Counted from the first letter of the stretch, positions 1 through 5,951 are shown. The stretch: 8,250 bases of DNA from Lysobacteraceae bacterium (GCA_018971925.1 JAGWZT010000072.1:1-8250); one strand, 5' to 3'. Notes: generated by a model not told the origin, from the sequence alone. Translations and numbers: made by a program.

Positions 1-1731
1 TTGCTTGGCCAGCGCCTGCAGCTCGGACTCGAACTGCGGACGTTGCGCATCCGCAACAGGCGGCGGGTTGTCGATTTTCGCAGCCAGAGCCTGCCAGCCG
101 CCCTTCGCGGCAAGGCGCCGCGCTGCATCGAGCATGTCCTTGCGGTAATCCAGCGCCTGCGCCGCGGTGTAAAGCTCCAGTGCCAGCACGTCGGACAGGT
201 CATGCGTCATGTCCAGCACGTGGCGCGCCTCGTTGGCGCCCATCGAGACGTGGTCCTCGGCGTTGGCACTGGTCGGGATGGAGTACACGCTGGCCGGATG
301 CGCGCGCGTGGCCAGGTCGTTCACCAGCGCCGCCGCCGTGTATTGCACGATCATGAAGCCCGAATCGGTGCCGTCTTCGTTGCCCGTGAGGAACGCCGGC
401 AGGCCATCGTTGTTGGCGGGATCGACCAGTTTGTTGAGGCGGCGCTCGGATATCGACGCCAGCACCGGGATCGCGGCCTTCACGTAGCTCATCACCAGCG
501 CCAGCGGCATGCCATGGAAGTGGCCGGCCGAGATCACCTGCTGCTCGATGTATTCCGCGTCCGCCGCGTCGGGGAAGATCAGCGGGTTGTCGGTGACCGC
601 GTTCAGTTCGATGTCGATCACCCGGCATGCCTGCGCCCAGGCATCGCGCACCGCGCCGTGCACCTGCGGCATGCAACGCAGGCAGTAGGCATCTTGCGGC
701 TGGTGCTTCTTGCCACCCTTGAACGGCAGGAAGCGCCGGTAGAAGGCTTCGCGTCCGTGGCGCCGGTCGGCGGGTACCCACTCCCAGCGAATGTCGAACG
801 ACAGCGCCTGGTCTTCCGGCGTCGTCCATGCCTGCGCGGTCCAGGTTCGGAAGCGCGGCACCAAATGGTACGGGATGTCGACCAGTGTGGAGTCGCGCAA
901 CAGCTCACGCACATGTTGCGCGGCGGTCGCCTGTCCCGGATGCGGGCGCAGTGCATGGACTTCCTCGCGCAACGCGCCACTGCGGCCCGCGAACGCATCC
1001 AGTGTCATCGCTGCTGCGAGATCCGCAATACCCAGCAGATATTCCAGCTCGTCCAGCGCCAGCACTGCGGTCGCCAGCATCTGCGCGGTACCGTTGTTGA
1101 GCGCAAGACCTTCCTTGAAGGAAAGTTTCACGGGCTGCAGCCCGGCACGCCGCAAGGCTTCTTCGCCGGCCATGCGCTCGCCTTGGTAAAACGCCTCGCC
1201 GCCGCCCAGCAACACGATCGCAAGGTGCGACAACGGCGCGAGATCGCCGCTCGCGCCCACGGACCCCTTCGCAGGCACCACCGGCACGATGCCGCCGTTC
1301 AACATTGCGGTCAGCGCTTTCAAGGTTTCGACACGGATGCCGGAATGCCCGCGCATCAGCGTGTTGATGCGAATCGCCAGCATCGCGCGCACCACGTCGG
1401 CTGCGAGCGGCTCGCCCACACAGACCGCATGGGTGATGATGAGGTTGTGCTGCAATTCTTCGGGCAGCGTTTCGTCGCGCGGGTCGGGATTGCCGCCGGG
1501 CAGTTCGTCGCGCGCGCGATGCGCACCCAGCAACTTGTCCGCGTTGCTGCCGAAGCCGGTGGTGACGCCGTAGATCGGCTCGCCGCAACGCACCTTGTCG
1601 GCGATGAAATCGGCGGCGCGCTGCACTTTTTCCAATTGCGCCGCGTCGAGTTCGACCTTCGCGCCTTTACGCGCGATCGCGACCACGTCGGCGCGCGTGA
1701 GATGGCTGCCATCCATGCGAATCGTCGTCAT
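1..1731 (-). CDS. Histidine/aromatic amino acid ammonia-lyase family protein (HutH/PAL-like, MIO enzyme), 3' end outside window
   Basis: This family removes ammonia from histidine, phenylalanine or tyrosine to give an arylacrylate, using the MIO cofactor that forms from an Ala-Ser-Gly triplet. The 577 visible residues show YGVTTGFG (catalytic Tyr54), GASGDLAPLSH (MIO triplet Ala160-Ser161-Gly162), LNNGT (Asn213), QDAYCLRC (Gln346, Tyr349, Arg352), HFHG (Phe405) and TSANAEDHVSM (Glu492). The two positions linked to histidine preference in Pseudomonas HutH, a His in the THAVCVG segment (His101) and Glu492, are both kept, so a histidine-like substrate is possible but unproven. Compared with the roughly 510-residue HutH, about 50 residues are inserted around 284-345. 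The ATG at 1731 overlaps the hisS stop codon (ATGA), with GAGG ten bases upstream inside hisS, so it is probably translationally coupled to hisS. The reading frame is still open at base 1. Alternatives are a PAL/TAL or an MIO aminomutase. The family call is secure; the substrate is not. Confidence 0.93.
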   Translation of the reverse strand, partial: MTTIRMDGSHLTRADVVAIARKGAKVELDAAQLEKVQRAADFIADKVRCGEPIYGVTTGFGSNADKLLGAHRARDELPGGNPDPRDETLPEELQHNLIITHAVCVGEPLAADVVRAMLAIRINTLMRGHSGIRVETLKALTAMLNGGIVPVVPAKGSVGASGDLAPLSHLAIVLLGGGEAFYQGERMAGEEALRRAGLQPVKLSFKEGLALNNGTAQMLATAVLALDELEYLLGIADLAAAMTLDAFAGRSGALREEVHALRPHPGQATAAQHVRELLRDSTLVDIPYHLVPRFRTWTAQAWTTPEDQALSFDIRWEWVPADRRHGREAFYRRFLPFKGGKKHQPQDAYCLRCMPQVHGAVRDAWAQACRVIDIELNAVTDNPLIFPDAADAEYIEQQVISAGHFHGMPLALVMSYVKAAIPVLASISERRLNKLVDPANNDGLPAFLTGNEDGTDSGFMIVQYTAAALVNDLATRAHPASVYSIPTSANAEDHVSMGANEARHVLDMTHDLSDVLALELYTAAQALDYRKDMLDAARRLAAKGGWQALAAKIDNPPPVADAQRPQFESELQALAKQ

Positions 1732-3134
1732 GCGCGTTGTACCTCATCCTTCGCCAATTCCGCTCGCAACGATTTCACCAGTTCCGCGCGCGGCACCTCG
1801 AACTGGTCGCCGCGGCGCAGATCCTTGACAGCCACCGCGCCCCGCGCCAATTCGTCTTCGCCCGCCACGACCGCGAAGCGGATGCCGGCACGATCGGCGT
1901 ACTTCAATTGCTTGCCCAGCTTGCCGCCCTCCAACGCGATTTCGGTGGCGATGTCCGCGTCCCGGAGTTCCTTAGCGATCGCGAGGCATGCCGGCATCTG
2001 CGTGGCGTCCATTTGCGTGACCAGCACCTGTACGGTGCTGTCGGTGGTCTTGACCAGCCCCGCTTCGCGCAACTGCCAGAACAGGCGCGTCAGGCCAATC
2101 GATATACCGACGCCCGGCAGCGTCGATTTGGTGTAGTTAGCCGCGAGGTTGTCGTAGCGGCCGCCGGAACAGATCGAACCGATATCGGGGTGCGCGTTCA
2201 ACGTGGTTTCATACACGGTGCCGGTGTAGTAGTCGAGGCCACGCGCGATCGAAAGGTTCAGCGCAAACGCCGATTCCGGCACGCCGAACGCGGCGACGGT
2301 TTCCAGCACTTCACGCAGTTCCGAGAGCCCCTCAACAAAGGCAGGGATCGCTTGATGCGATGGATTTCCCTTCTCAAGAGTTTCGAGCAAACGATGCGCG
2401 TCATCTAGACCGTTCGAGCGCAACTGCACGAATGCGAGGATTTCAGCTACAACATGGTTCGGCAGATCGAAGCCTTCCCCACAAAGCGCACCTTGAACGT
2501 ACGTGATGCCCCGTTTGTCGAGTTTGTCGACCTCTCGCAAAACCAACGCCTGCTTTTCGCCGTCACCGATACCCAAACCTTCGAAAAAGCCGCGCATCAG
2601 CTTGCGGTTGTTGAGCCAGATCGTGAACGCACCGATATCGAGCGCGCTGAATACGGCGTGGATCACCGCCGGAATCTCGGCGTCGTAACGGATCGACAAG
2701 CTGTCCTTGCCAATCACGTCGATGTCGCATTGGTAGAACTCGCGGAAGCGTCCGCGCTGGGCGCGCTCGCCGCGATACACGTGCTGCATTTGGTAACGCC
2801 GGAACGGAAACGCCAACTCGCGCTCGTGTTCGGCCACGTAACGCGCCAACGGCACGGTCAGGTCGAAGCGCAGCGCATGTTCGGGCCGGCCCGATTGATC
2901 CGGCGCGCGTTCCAGTGCACCTGTGGATTGCACGAAGTAAACCTGCCGTTCGGTCTCGCCGCCGCTCTTGGTCAGCAGGATGTCGGCGAATTCGATCGCC
3001 GGCGTCTCGATCGGCAGGAAGCCGTACACCTCGAACCCGCGGCGGATCGTGTCCAGCATCGACTGGAACGCGATCTGTTCGCGCGGAAGCAGCTCCAGCG
3101 TGCCGGGCATCGTACGGGGCGTGGTCAGCGCCAT
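1728..3134 (-). CDS. hisS: Histidyl-tRNA synthetase
   Basis: Class II synthetase that charges tRNA-His in the cytoplasm. The product has 468 residues. Motif 2 spans about 111-135 (FRRYQMQHVYRGERAQ through RFREFYQCD). The histidine-binding signature ARGLDYYTG is at 297-305, with Arg298 matching the catalytic Arg259 of the E. coli enzyme. GGRYDNL is at 324-330, motif 3 (GVGISIGLTRL) at 341-351, and an anticodon-binding domain follows from about 366. Residues about 170-290 form the insertion domain. The wording LRFDLTVPLARY and RFREFYQCDIDV is closer to archaeal/eukaryotic HisRS than to E. coli HisRS, which is also shorter (424 residues). I chose the ATG at 3134 because AAGAG lies eight bases upstream and a likely -10 lies just beyond it; the frame stays open to 3206, but that extension looks non-coding. 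The stop codon overlaps the downstream lyase start by four bases. Bases 2341-2640 are unusually low in GC. Confidence 0.97.
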   Translation of the reverse strand: MALTTPRTMPGTLELLPREQIAFQSMLDTIRRGFEVYGFLPIETPAIEFADILLTKSGGETERQVYFVQSTGALERAPDQSGRPEHALRFDLTVPLARYVAEHERELAFPFRRYQMQHVYRGERAQRGRFREFYQCDIDVIGKDSLSIRYDAEIPAVIHAVFSALDIGAFTIWLNNRKLMRGFFEGLGIGDGEKQALVLREVDKLDKRGITYVQGALCGEGFDLPNHVVAEILAFVQLRSNGLDDAHRLLETLEKGNPSHQAIPAFVEGLSELREVLETVAAFGVPESAFALNLSIARGLDYYTGTVYETTLNAHPDIGSICSGGRYDNLAANYTKSTLPGVGISIGLTRLFWQLREAGLVKTTDSTVQVLVTQMDATQMPACLAIAKELRDADIATEIALEGGKLGKQLKYADRAGIRFAVVAGEDELARGAVAVKDLRRGDQFEVPRAELVKSLRAELAKDEVQRA

Positions 3135-3159
3135 GGCGGAGTCTCTTGCCAAAACCGCA

Positions 3160-3168
3160 AGATTACCA
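3160..3168 (-). promoter_or_regulatory. Possible extended -10 promoter for hisS and the lyase gene
   Basis: On the minus strand the sequence reads TGGTAATCT, a TGn-extended -10 element (TAATCT at 3160-3165). No convincing -35 hexamer lies 16-18 bases upstream. Transcription would start near 3153, giving a leader of about 20 bases before the hisS ATG at 3134 and ruling out a longer HisRS. Judged by eye only. Confidence 0.35.
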
Positions 3169-3183
3169 GCATGCGGCCACACC

Positions 3184-3213
3184 TTGCGCGCGTGAAGTCG
3201 CGCCAAGTATCAT
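3184..3213 (+). promoter_or_regulatory. Likely sigma70-type promoter of tRNA-Pro
   Basis: TTGCGC (3184-3189) and TATCAT (3208-3213) are separated by 18 bases. The stretch after the -10 (TCGCGGCTCGC) is GC-rich, as is common for stable-RNA promoters under stringent control. Transcription would begin near 3220, about 34 bases before the mature tRNA. The promoter points away from hisS, so the two units diverge from this 119-base gap. Confidence 0.45.
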
Positions 3214-3237
3214 TCGCGGCTCGCTGCGGGGTTTCTG

Positions 3238-3258
3238 CCCCGACGCGGACCGTCGGGG
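3238..3258 (+). repeat. Inverted repeat joining the tRNA leader to the tRNA 5' end
   Basis: CCCCGACG (3238-3245) and CGTCGGGG (3251-3258) form a perfect 8-base stem with a 5-base loop. The right arm includes nucleotides 1-5 of the mature tRNA. The left arm can instead pair with CGGGG at 3227-3231 (5-base stem, 6-base loop). In the precursor RNA these two stems would compete with each other and with the acceptor stem. Confidence 0.6.
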
Positions 3259-3330
3259 TGTAGCTCAGCCTGGTAGAGCGCTACGTTCGGGACGTAGAAG
3301 TCGCAGGTTCAAATCCTGTCTCCCCGACCA
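3254..3330 (+). tRNA. tRNA-Pro (anticodon CGG)
   Basis: This 77-base tRNA gene has an encoded CCA end and reads the proline codon CCG. The acceptor arms are CGGGGTG (3254-3260) and CTCCCCG (3320-3326), followed by discriminator A and CCA. U8-A9 is followed by the D stem GCTC/GAGC, with GG in the D loop. The anticodon stem CTACG/CGTAG encloses the loop TTCGGGA, with anticodon CGG at positions 34-36 and G37 next to it. The variable loop is AAGTC and the T arm is GCAGG-TTCAAAT-CCTGT. C1-G72, discriminator A73 and the G35-G36 anticodon bases fit proline identity. One acceptor pair is mismatched: U6 (3259) faces U67 (3321). The gene stands alone between two minus-strand units. Confidence 0.97.
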
Positions 3331-3344
3331 AAGTTTGCGGAGTT

Positions 3345-3377
3345 TCTCCCTGCCCCAGAACCCAATCGGGCGGGAGA
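3345..3377. terminator. Hairpin between convergent tRNA-Pro and pilZ, possible terminator
   Basis: TCTCCC-T-GCCC (3345-3355) pairs with GGGC-GGGAGA (3368-3377). The result is a 10-base-pair stem with one bulged T and a 12-base loop. It begins 15 bases after the tRNA and lies 61 bases beyond the pilZ stop on the other strand, so it could end transcription from both sides. Neither side is followed by a proper T run; the nearest is TTTT at 3410-3413 on the plus strand. A classical intrinsic terminator is therefore not certain. The rest of 3331-3437 holds no gene that I can support. Confidence 0.4.
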
Positions 3378-3418
3378 TGTTACTCGCAGACCTCCCACAC
3401 GAAGTGAGCTTTTGCCGT

Positions 3419-3430
3419 TGTCTCCGACCA
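3419..3430 (+). repeat. Imperfect copy of the tRNA-Pro 3' end
   Basis: TGTCTCCGACCA (3419-3430) matches the last 14 bases of the tRNA gene (TGTCTCCCCGACCA, 3317-3330) apart from two missing C bases. The copy lies 88 bases past the tRNA, just before the pilZ stop. tRNA 3' ends serve as integration sites, and a partial copy can mark an old excision. No integrase is present and a chance match is possible. Confidence 0.3.
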
Positions 3431-3437
3431 GCGGCTT

Positions 3438-3806
3438 TCACATCGTATGCGTCGGCTTCTCGCCACCCTGCAGGCCGGCGAGCAACGTCTCGATCTTGGT
3501 GCGCGCGTTGTCGCCGTCGGCGCTTTCGGTGAATTGCACGCCGATGCCAGCGGGGCGGTTGCCTTGCGCCGCGATCGGGGTGATCCACACGACCCGGCCG
3601 GTGGTCGCCACGCGTTCGGTTTCCTCGGGCAGCGTCATCAGCAGGAATACTTCGTCGCCGAGGTTGTAACGCTTGTTGGTGGGCACGAACAGGCCGCCGC
3701 CCTTCACGAACGACATGTAGGACTGGTAAAGCGTGTGCTTGTCCTTGATGACGACCGGCAGGATGCCCTGACTGCCCATGCCGCCTGCACCACCCGCCAT
3801 TGCCAT
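3438..3806 (-). CDS. pilZ: Type IV pilus assembly protein PilZ
   Basis: A 122-residue single-domain PilZ protein of the kind needed for type IV pilus assembly and twitching. In Xanthomonas this type is known to contact the pilus ATPase PilB and the EAL protein FimX. Recognisable stretches are YQSYMSFVKGGGLFVPTNKRY (split by eye at 28-47), LGDEVFLLMTLP (49-60), GRVVWITP (70-77), GNRPAGIGVQF (82-92), KIETLLAGL (104-112) and the conserved tail KPTHTM. The usual c-di-GMP motifs, RxxxR and D/NxSxxG, are absent, so it probably does not bind c-di-GMP itself. The first 14 residues are rich in Gly, Ala and Met. The ATG at 3806 is chosen because GAGGAG (3815-3820) lies eight bases upstream; a second ATG at 3800 would be spaced worse. 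It is the last gene of the pabC-pilZ run, 54 bases after the deacetylase gene. Confidence 0.95.
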   Translation of the reverse strand: MAMAGGAGGMGSQGILPVVIKDKHTLYQSYMSFVKGGGLFVPTNKRYNLGDEVFLLMTLPEETERVATTGRVVWITPIAAQGNRPAGIGVQFTESADGDNARTKIETLLAGLQGGEKPTHTM

Positions 3807-3814
3807 CGTGCTCG

Positions 3815-3820
3815 CTCCTC
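3815..3820 (-). promoter_or_regulatory. Ribosome binding site of pilZ
   Basis: GAGGAG on the minus strand, eight bases before the ATG at 3806. It is the strongest Shine-Dalgarno match seen in this window and fixes the pilZ start. A small hairpin (CAAGC-GCCA-GCTTG, 3827-3840) lies just upstream in the 54-base gap after the deacetylase gene. Confidence 0.7.
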
Positions 3821-3860
3821 GGAACCCAAGCGCCAGCTTGCCGCCGCCGCCCCGTCGCGG

Positions 3861-4847
3861 TCAAGCGAGCGGCGCGCCGAACCGGCACCAGCCCCAGCCA
3901 TCGAACACCCACGGCGACGGCAAGGGGCAATAAAGCTTGACGTAAAACGGCGGCCGCGGCACCCGCGTCATGCACGCGGCGGGACTGCCGTCACGCCAGA
4001 ACAGGTTGGCGCCACCACGCGAACGCAGCGGCACACGCTCTCCGCCGCCTGCGTCCACCGCGAGCAGTGCCAGAAAGGGATGCAACGCGCGCGGCGGCTG
4101 CCAAGGCAGGTTGGGGCCGGCGCGGTCGTGCGAATCGAGTCCCGCGACGAAGGTTTCGATGCCGGTCGCGAAGCGCAGCATGCGTGCGCGGCTGAGCGCG
4201 GTCTGGCTGACGTGAGCCCCGATGGCCTCGAGTTTGCCTTGCTGCTCCGCGGCGTCCAACGTGAGCACGGCGCGCCGCGGCATGCCCGGTTGCGAGCGGC
4301 CGTGCAGCAGGTAACCGAGGCAGGCAGGCTTGACCGCGCCGGGCATGGATTGGAAAGCCATCTCCACCAGCACGTGGATCGCGCTGTGGTCGGGATGGCG
4401 ATCGACGAGATCCGGCAGCACCAGCACCGTCGGCCGTTCGCGCTCGAGCAGCGCGCGCATCGCGGACAGCATCGCGTCCGTATCATCCAGCAGTTTCCAG
4501 GTCACGCCGCCGTCGGGCCAGCCCAGGCGATGCACGTGGACATCTTCCGCCCCGAGCGCGCGCAGCGCGGCGTCGGCCTCGCCACGGCGTCGCGCGCCCC
4601 ATATAAGCCGATGACGCGGACCAACCCACATGCGCCGTTCCAGCACGCGTTGCGGCCAGGGATTGTTCTCGCCGTCGGTGGCGAACACGACGCTCACGAC
4701 CGCACCGCATTCCAGCGCGCGCTGGATCAGGCCGCCCGCCGCCAGGGATTCGTCATCCGGATGCGGCGCCAGCACCATAAGCCGGGCGCCCGGGCGTCTC
4801 AGCAGCGCATCGGGATCGAGCAGGTCTGAGGGCTTTTCCTGGCGCAA
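3861..4847 (-). CDS. PIG-L/LmbE-family zinc deacetylase
   Basis: This family removes acetyl groups from N-acetylglucosamine-type substrates (GPI precursors, MshB, BshB, sugar antibiotics) using zinc. From the TTG at 4847 the product has 328 residues. The signature APHPDDE lies at 27-33; by analogy with MshB, His29 and Asp32 bind zinc and Asp31 is the general base. The second motif RHPDH ends at His154, the third expected ligand. DGENNPWPQR (about 59-68) and the R-x-EA-x-x-AL-x-x-LG stretch fit the family. No signal peptide or membrane helix is visible, so it is probably cytoplasmic. The C-terminal 35 residues are rich in Pro and aromatics (PPFYVKLYCPLP, then WVFDGWGWCR) and I cannot assign them. 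AAGGAA seven bases upstream supports TTG 4847; the frame is open to a TTG at 4961, which has no ribosome binding site. The first in-frame ATG, at 4778, falls only five codons before the catalytic His. Substrate unknown; it may act on an envelope glycan or a small-molecule sugar. Confidence 0.88.
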   Translation of the reverse strand: MRQEKPSDLLDPDALLRRPGARLMVLAPHPDDESLAAGGLIQRALECGAVVSVVFATDGENNPWPQRVLERRMWVGPRHRLIWGARRRGEADAALRALGAEDVHVHRLGWPDGGVTWKLLDDTDAMLSAMRALLERERPTVLVLPDLVDRHPDHSAIHVLVEMAFQSMPGAVKPACLGYLLHGRSQPGMPRRAVLTLDAAEQQGKLEAIGAHVSQTALSRARMLRFATGIETFVAGLDSHDRAGPNLPWQPPRALHPFLALLAVDAGGGERVPLRSRGGANLFWRDGSPAACMTRVPRPPFYVKLYCPLPSPWVFDGWGWCRFGAPLA

Positions 4848-4964
4848 GCGAATGTTCCTTGAGGGCCGCCCGGGCCTGGGTCGCCCAACCGGAACGCGAT
4901 TGTGCCCGCGCGCGGTTGACCGGGCACTGACCGGCTGGCCGGAAAACCCGACGTCCCGCAACGC
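4848..4964. other. 117-base gap between holB and the deacetylase gene
   Basis: This is the longest spacer in the otherwise tightly packed pabC-pilZ run. It contains a perfect inverted repeat, GTGCCCG (4902-4908) and CGGGCAC (4921-4927), with a 12-base loop and no T run. I see no convincing promoter. The in-frame translation of this stretch is rich in Arg, Pro and Gly and resembles no domain I know, so I treat it as non-coding. Confidence 0.5.
4855..4860 (-). promoter_or_regulatory. Ribosome binding site deciding the TTG start of the deacetylase gene
   Basis: AAGGAA on the minus strand, seven bases before TTG at 4847. This is the only good Shine-Dalgarno match ahead of the PIG-L motif and is the reason for preferring this start over TTG 4961. 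Confidence 0.5.
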
Positions 4965-5951
4965 CTATGCGCGCGGCACGCCGTCCAGCCATTCGAACAA
5001 CGCGAGGTCGGCGCGCAGGGGGCCATTGAGAAGCACGCGCAGGCGGTTGGCGCTGGCGAAACGTTCGGCCAGGACATCGTCGCCCCAGCCCGGATCGAAG
5101 CGCGCCTTGCGACCTTCCGCGTGCGCGTGCAACGCGCCTTCCAGCAAGCGCGCAGCCTGATCCAATCGCTGGTCGGGTTCGTCACCTGCCCAGGTCTTGC
5201 CGATCTCCCTTGCTTGCGCCCGCCCGGCCGCCAACGCCAGCAGATCGCGTGCAACCTCCTGGCGGCGCTGCATCCCACCCTGCTCCGCCAGCAGCCATGC
5301 CTGCCCCGGATTGCCGCCTGCGGCGGCCAGCACGGCTTCGGCGGATTCGACACCGCGCGCGGACAACCACGCCAACGCTTCTTCCTGCGGCGGCACGGCG
5401 AAATCCAGCCGCTGGCAACGGCTGCGGATGGTCGCGCCGAGGCGCCACGGTTGATCGGCCACCAGCACGATCAAGCTGGCGTCGCTCGGTTCTTCCAGCG
5501 TCTTCAACAGCGCGTTCTGCGCGGACACGTTCATCGCATCGGCCGGATCGATCACCACGATCTGCCAGCCGCCGAGCTGGCTCGCCATGGCCAGCCGCGA
5601 GGACAAATCGCGGATCTGGTCGACCACGATTTCCTTGCGCATCACGCCGGTTTTCGGATTGGGTTCCAGCGTCACCAGCATGCGATCCGGATGGGTTCCG
5701 GCCGCGAGCAGCTTGCAGGTCCGACAGCTTCCGCAGGCACCCTCCGCGCGCGGCGATTCGCACAGGCGCGCGCGCACGAAAGCCTCGGTCAACGCGCGCT
5801 TGCCGAGCCCGGCGGGGCCGCACAACAACAACGCGTGCGGCAATGTGCCGTTGGCAGCACGTGCGGCCAAAACGTTCCATTGCGAACGGCACCACGCGGG
5901 CAACGGATCGCCCGGCGCGATCGCGACGACGACGGCTTCTTCATCGCTCAT
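4965..5951 (-). CDS. holB: DNA polymerase III subunit delta-prime
   Basis: Part of the clamp-loader complex that places the beta sliding clamp on DNA during replication. The product has 328 residues, close to the 334 of E. coli HolB. An AAA+ P-loop-like segment GPAGLGKRAL lies at 45-54. The delta-prime zinc module is Cys64, Cys73, Cys76 and Cys79 (ACGSCRTC). The sensor stretch QNALLKTLEEP is at 145-155 and the SRC motif (RSRC, 176-179) is present. The C-terminal part is helical and variable, as expected for the collar domain. The ATG at 5951 overlaps the tmk stop codon (ATGA), with GGGGA six bases upstream; the frame is open further upstream but that is antiparallel-free overlap with tmk and has no support. 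The stop is TAG. It belongs to the conserved tmk-holB pair. Normally pilZ follows directly; here a PIG-L gene comes first. Confidence 0.96.
   Translation of the reverse strand: MSDEEAVVVAIAPGDPLPAWCRSQWNVLAARAANGTLPHALLLCGPAGLGKRALTEAFVRARLCESPRAEGACGSCRTCKLLAAGTHPDRMLVTLEPNPKTGVMRKEIVVDQIRDLSSRLAMASQLGGWQIVVIDPADAMNVSAQNALLKTLEEPSDASLIVLVADQPWRLGATIRSRCQRLDFAVPPQEEALAWLSARGVESAEAVLAAAGGNPGQAWLLAEQGGMQRRQEVARDLLALAAGRAQAREIGKTWAGDEPDQRLDQAARLLEGALHAHAEGRKARFDPGWGDDVLAERFASANRLRVLLNGPLRADLALFEWLDGVPRA

Noticed and set aside
1..2136. 711-codon open frame on the plus strand antisense to the lyase and hisS
   Set aside because: It is rich in Arg, His, Gln and Val with no recognisable motif, crosses two real genes, and is explained by the strong GC third-position bias of the minus-strand genes.
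3135..3206. N-terminal extension of HisRS to a start at 3206
   Set aside because: The extra 24 residues match nothing in HisRS, the likely -10 of hisS lies within the stretch, and the ATG at 3134 has a suitable ribosome binding site.
3447..4829. 460-codon plus-strand open frame across pilZ and the deacetylase gene
   Set aside because: It is antisense to two genes with clear family motifs, has low-complexity composition and no ribosome binding site; it is a shadow frame.
4848..4961. N-terminal extension of the deacetylase to TTG 4961
   Set aside because: No ribosome binding site, non-domain-like Arg/Pro/Gly-rich residues, and a better start at 4847; not fully excluded.
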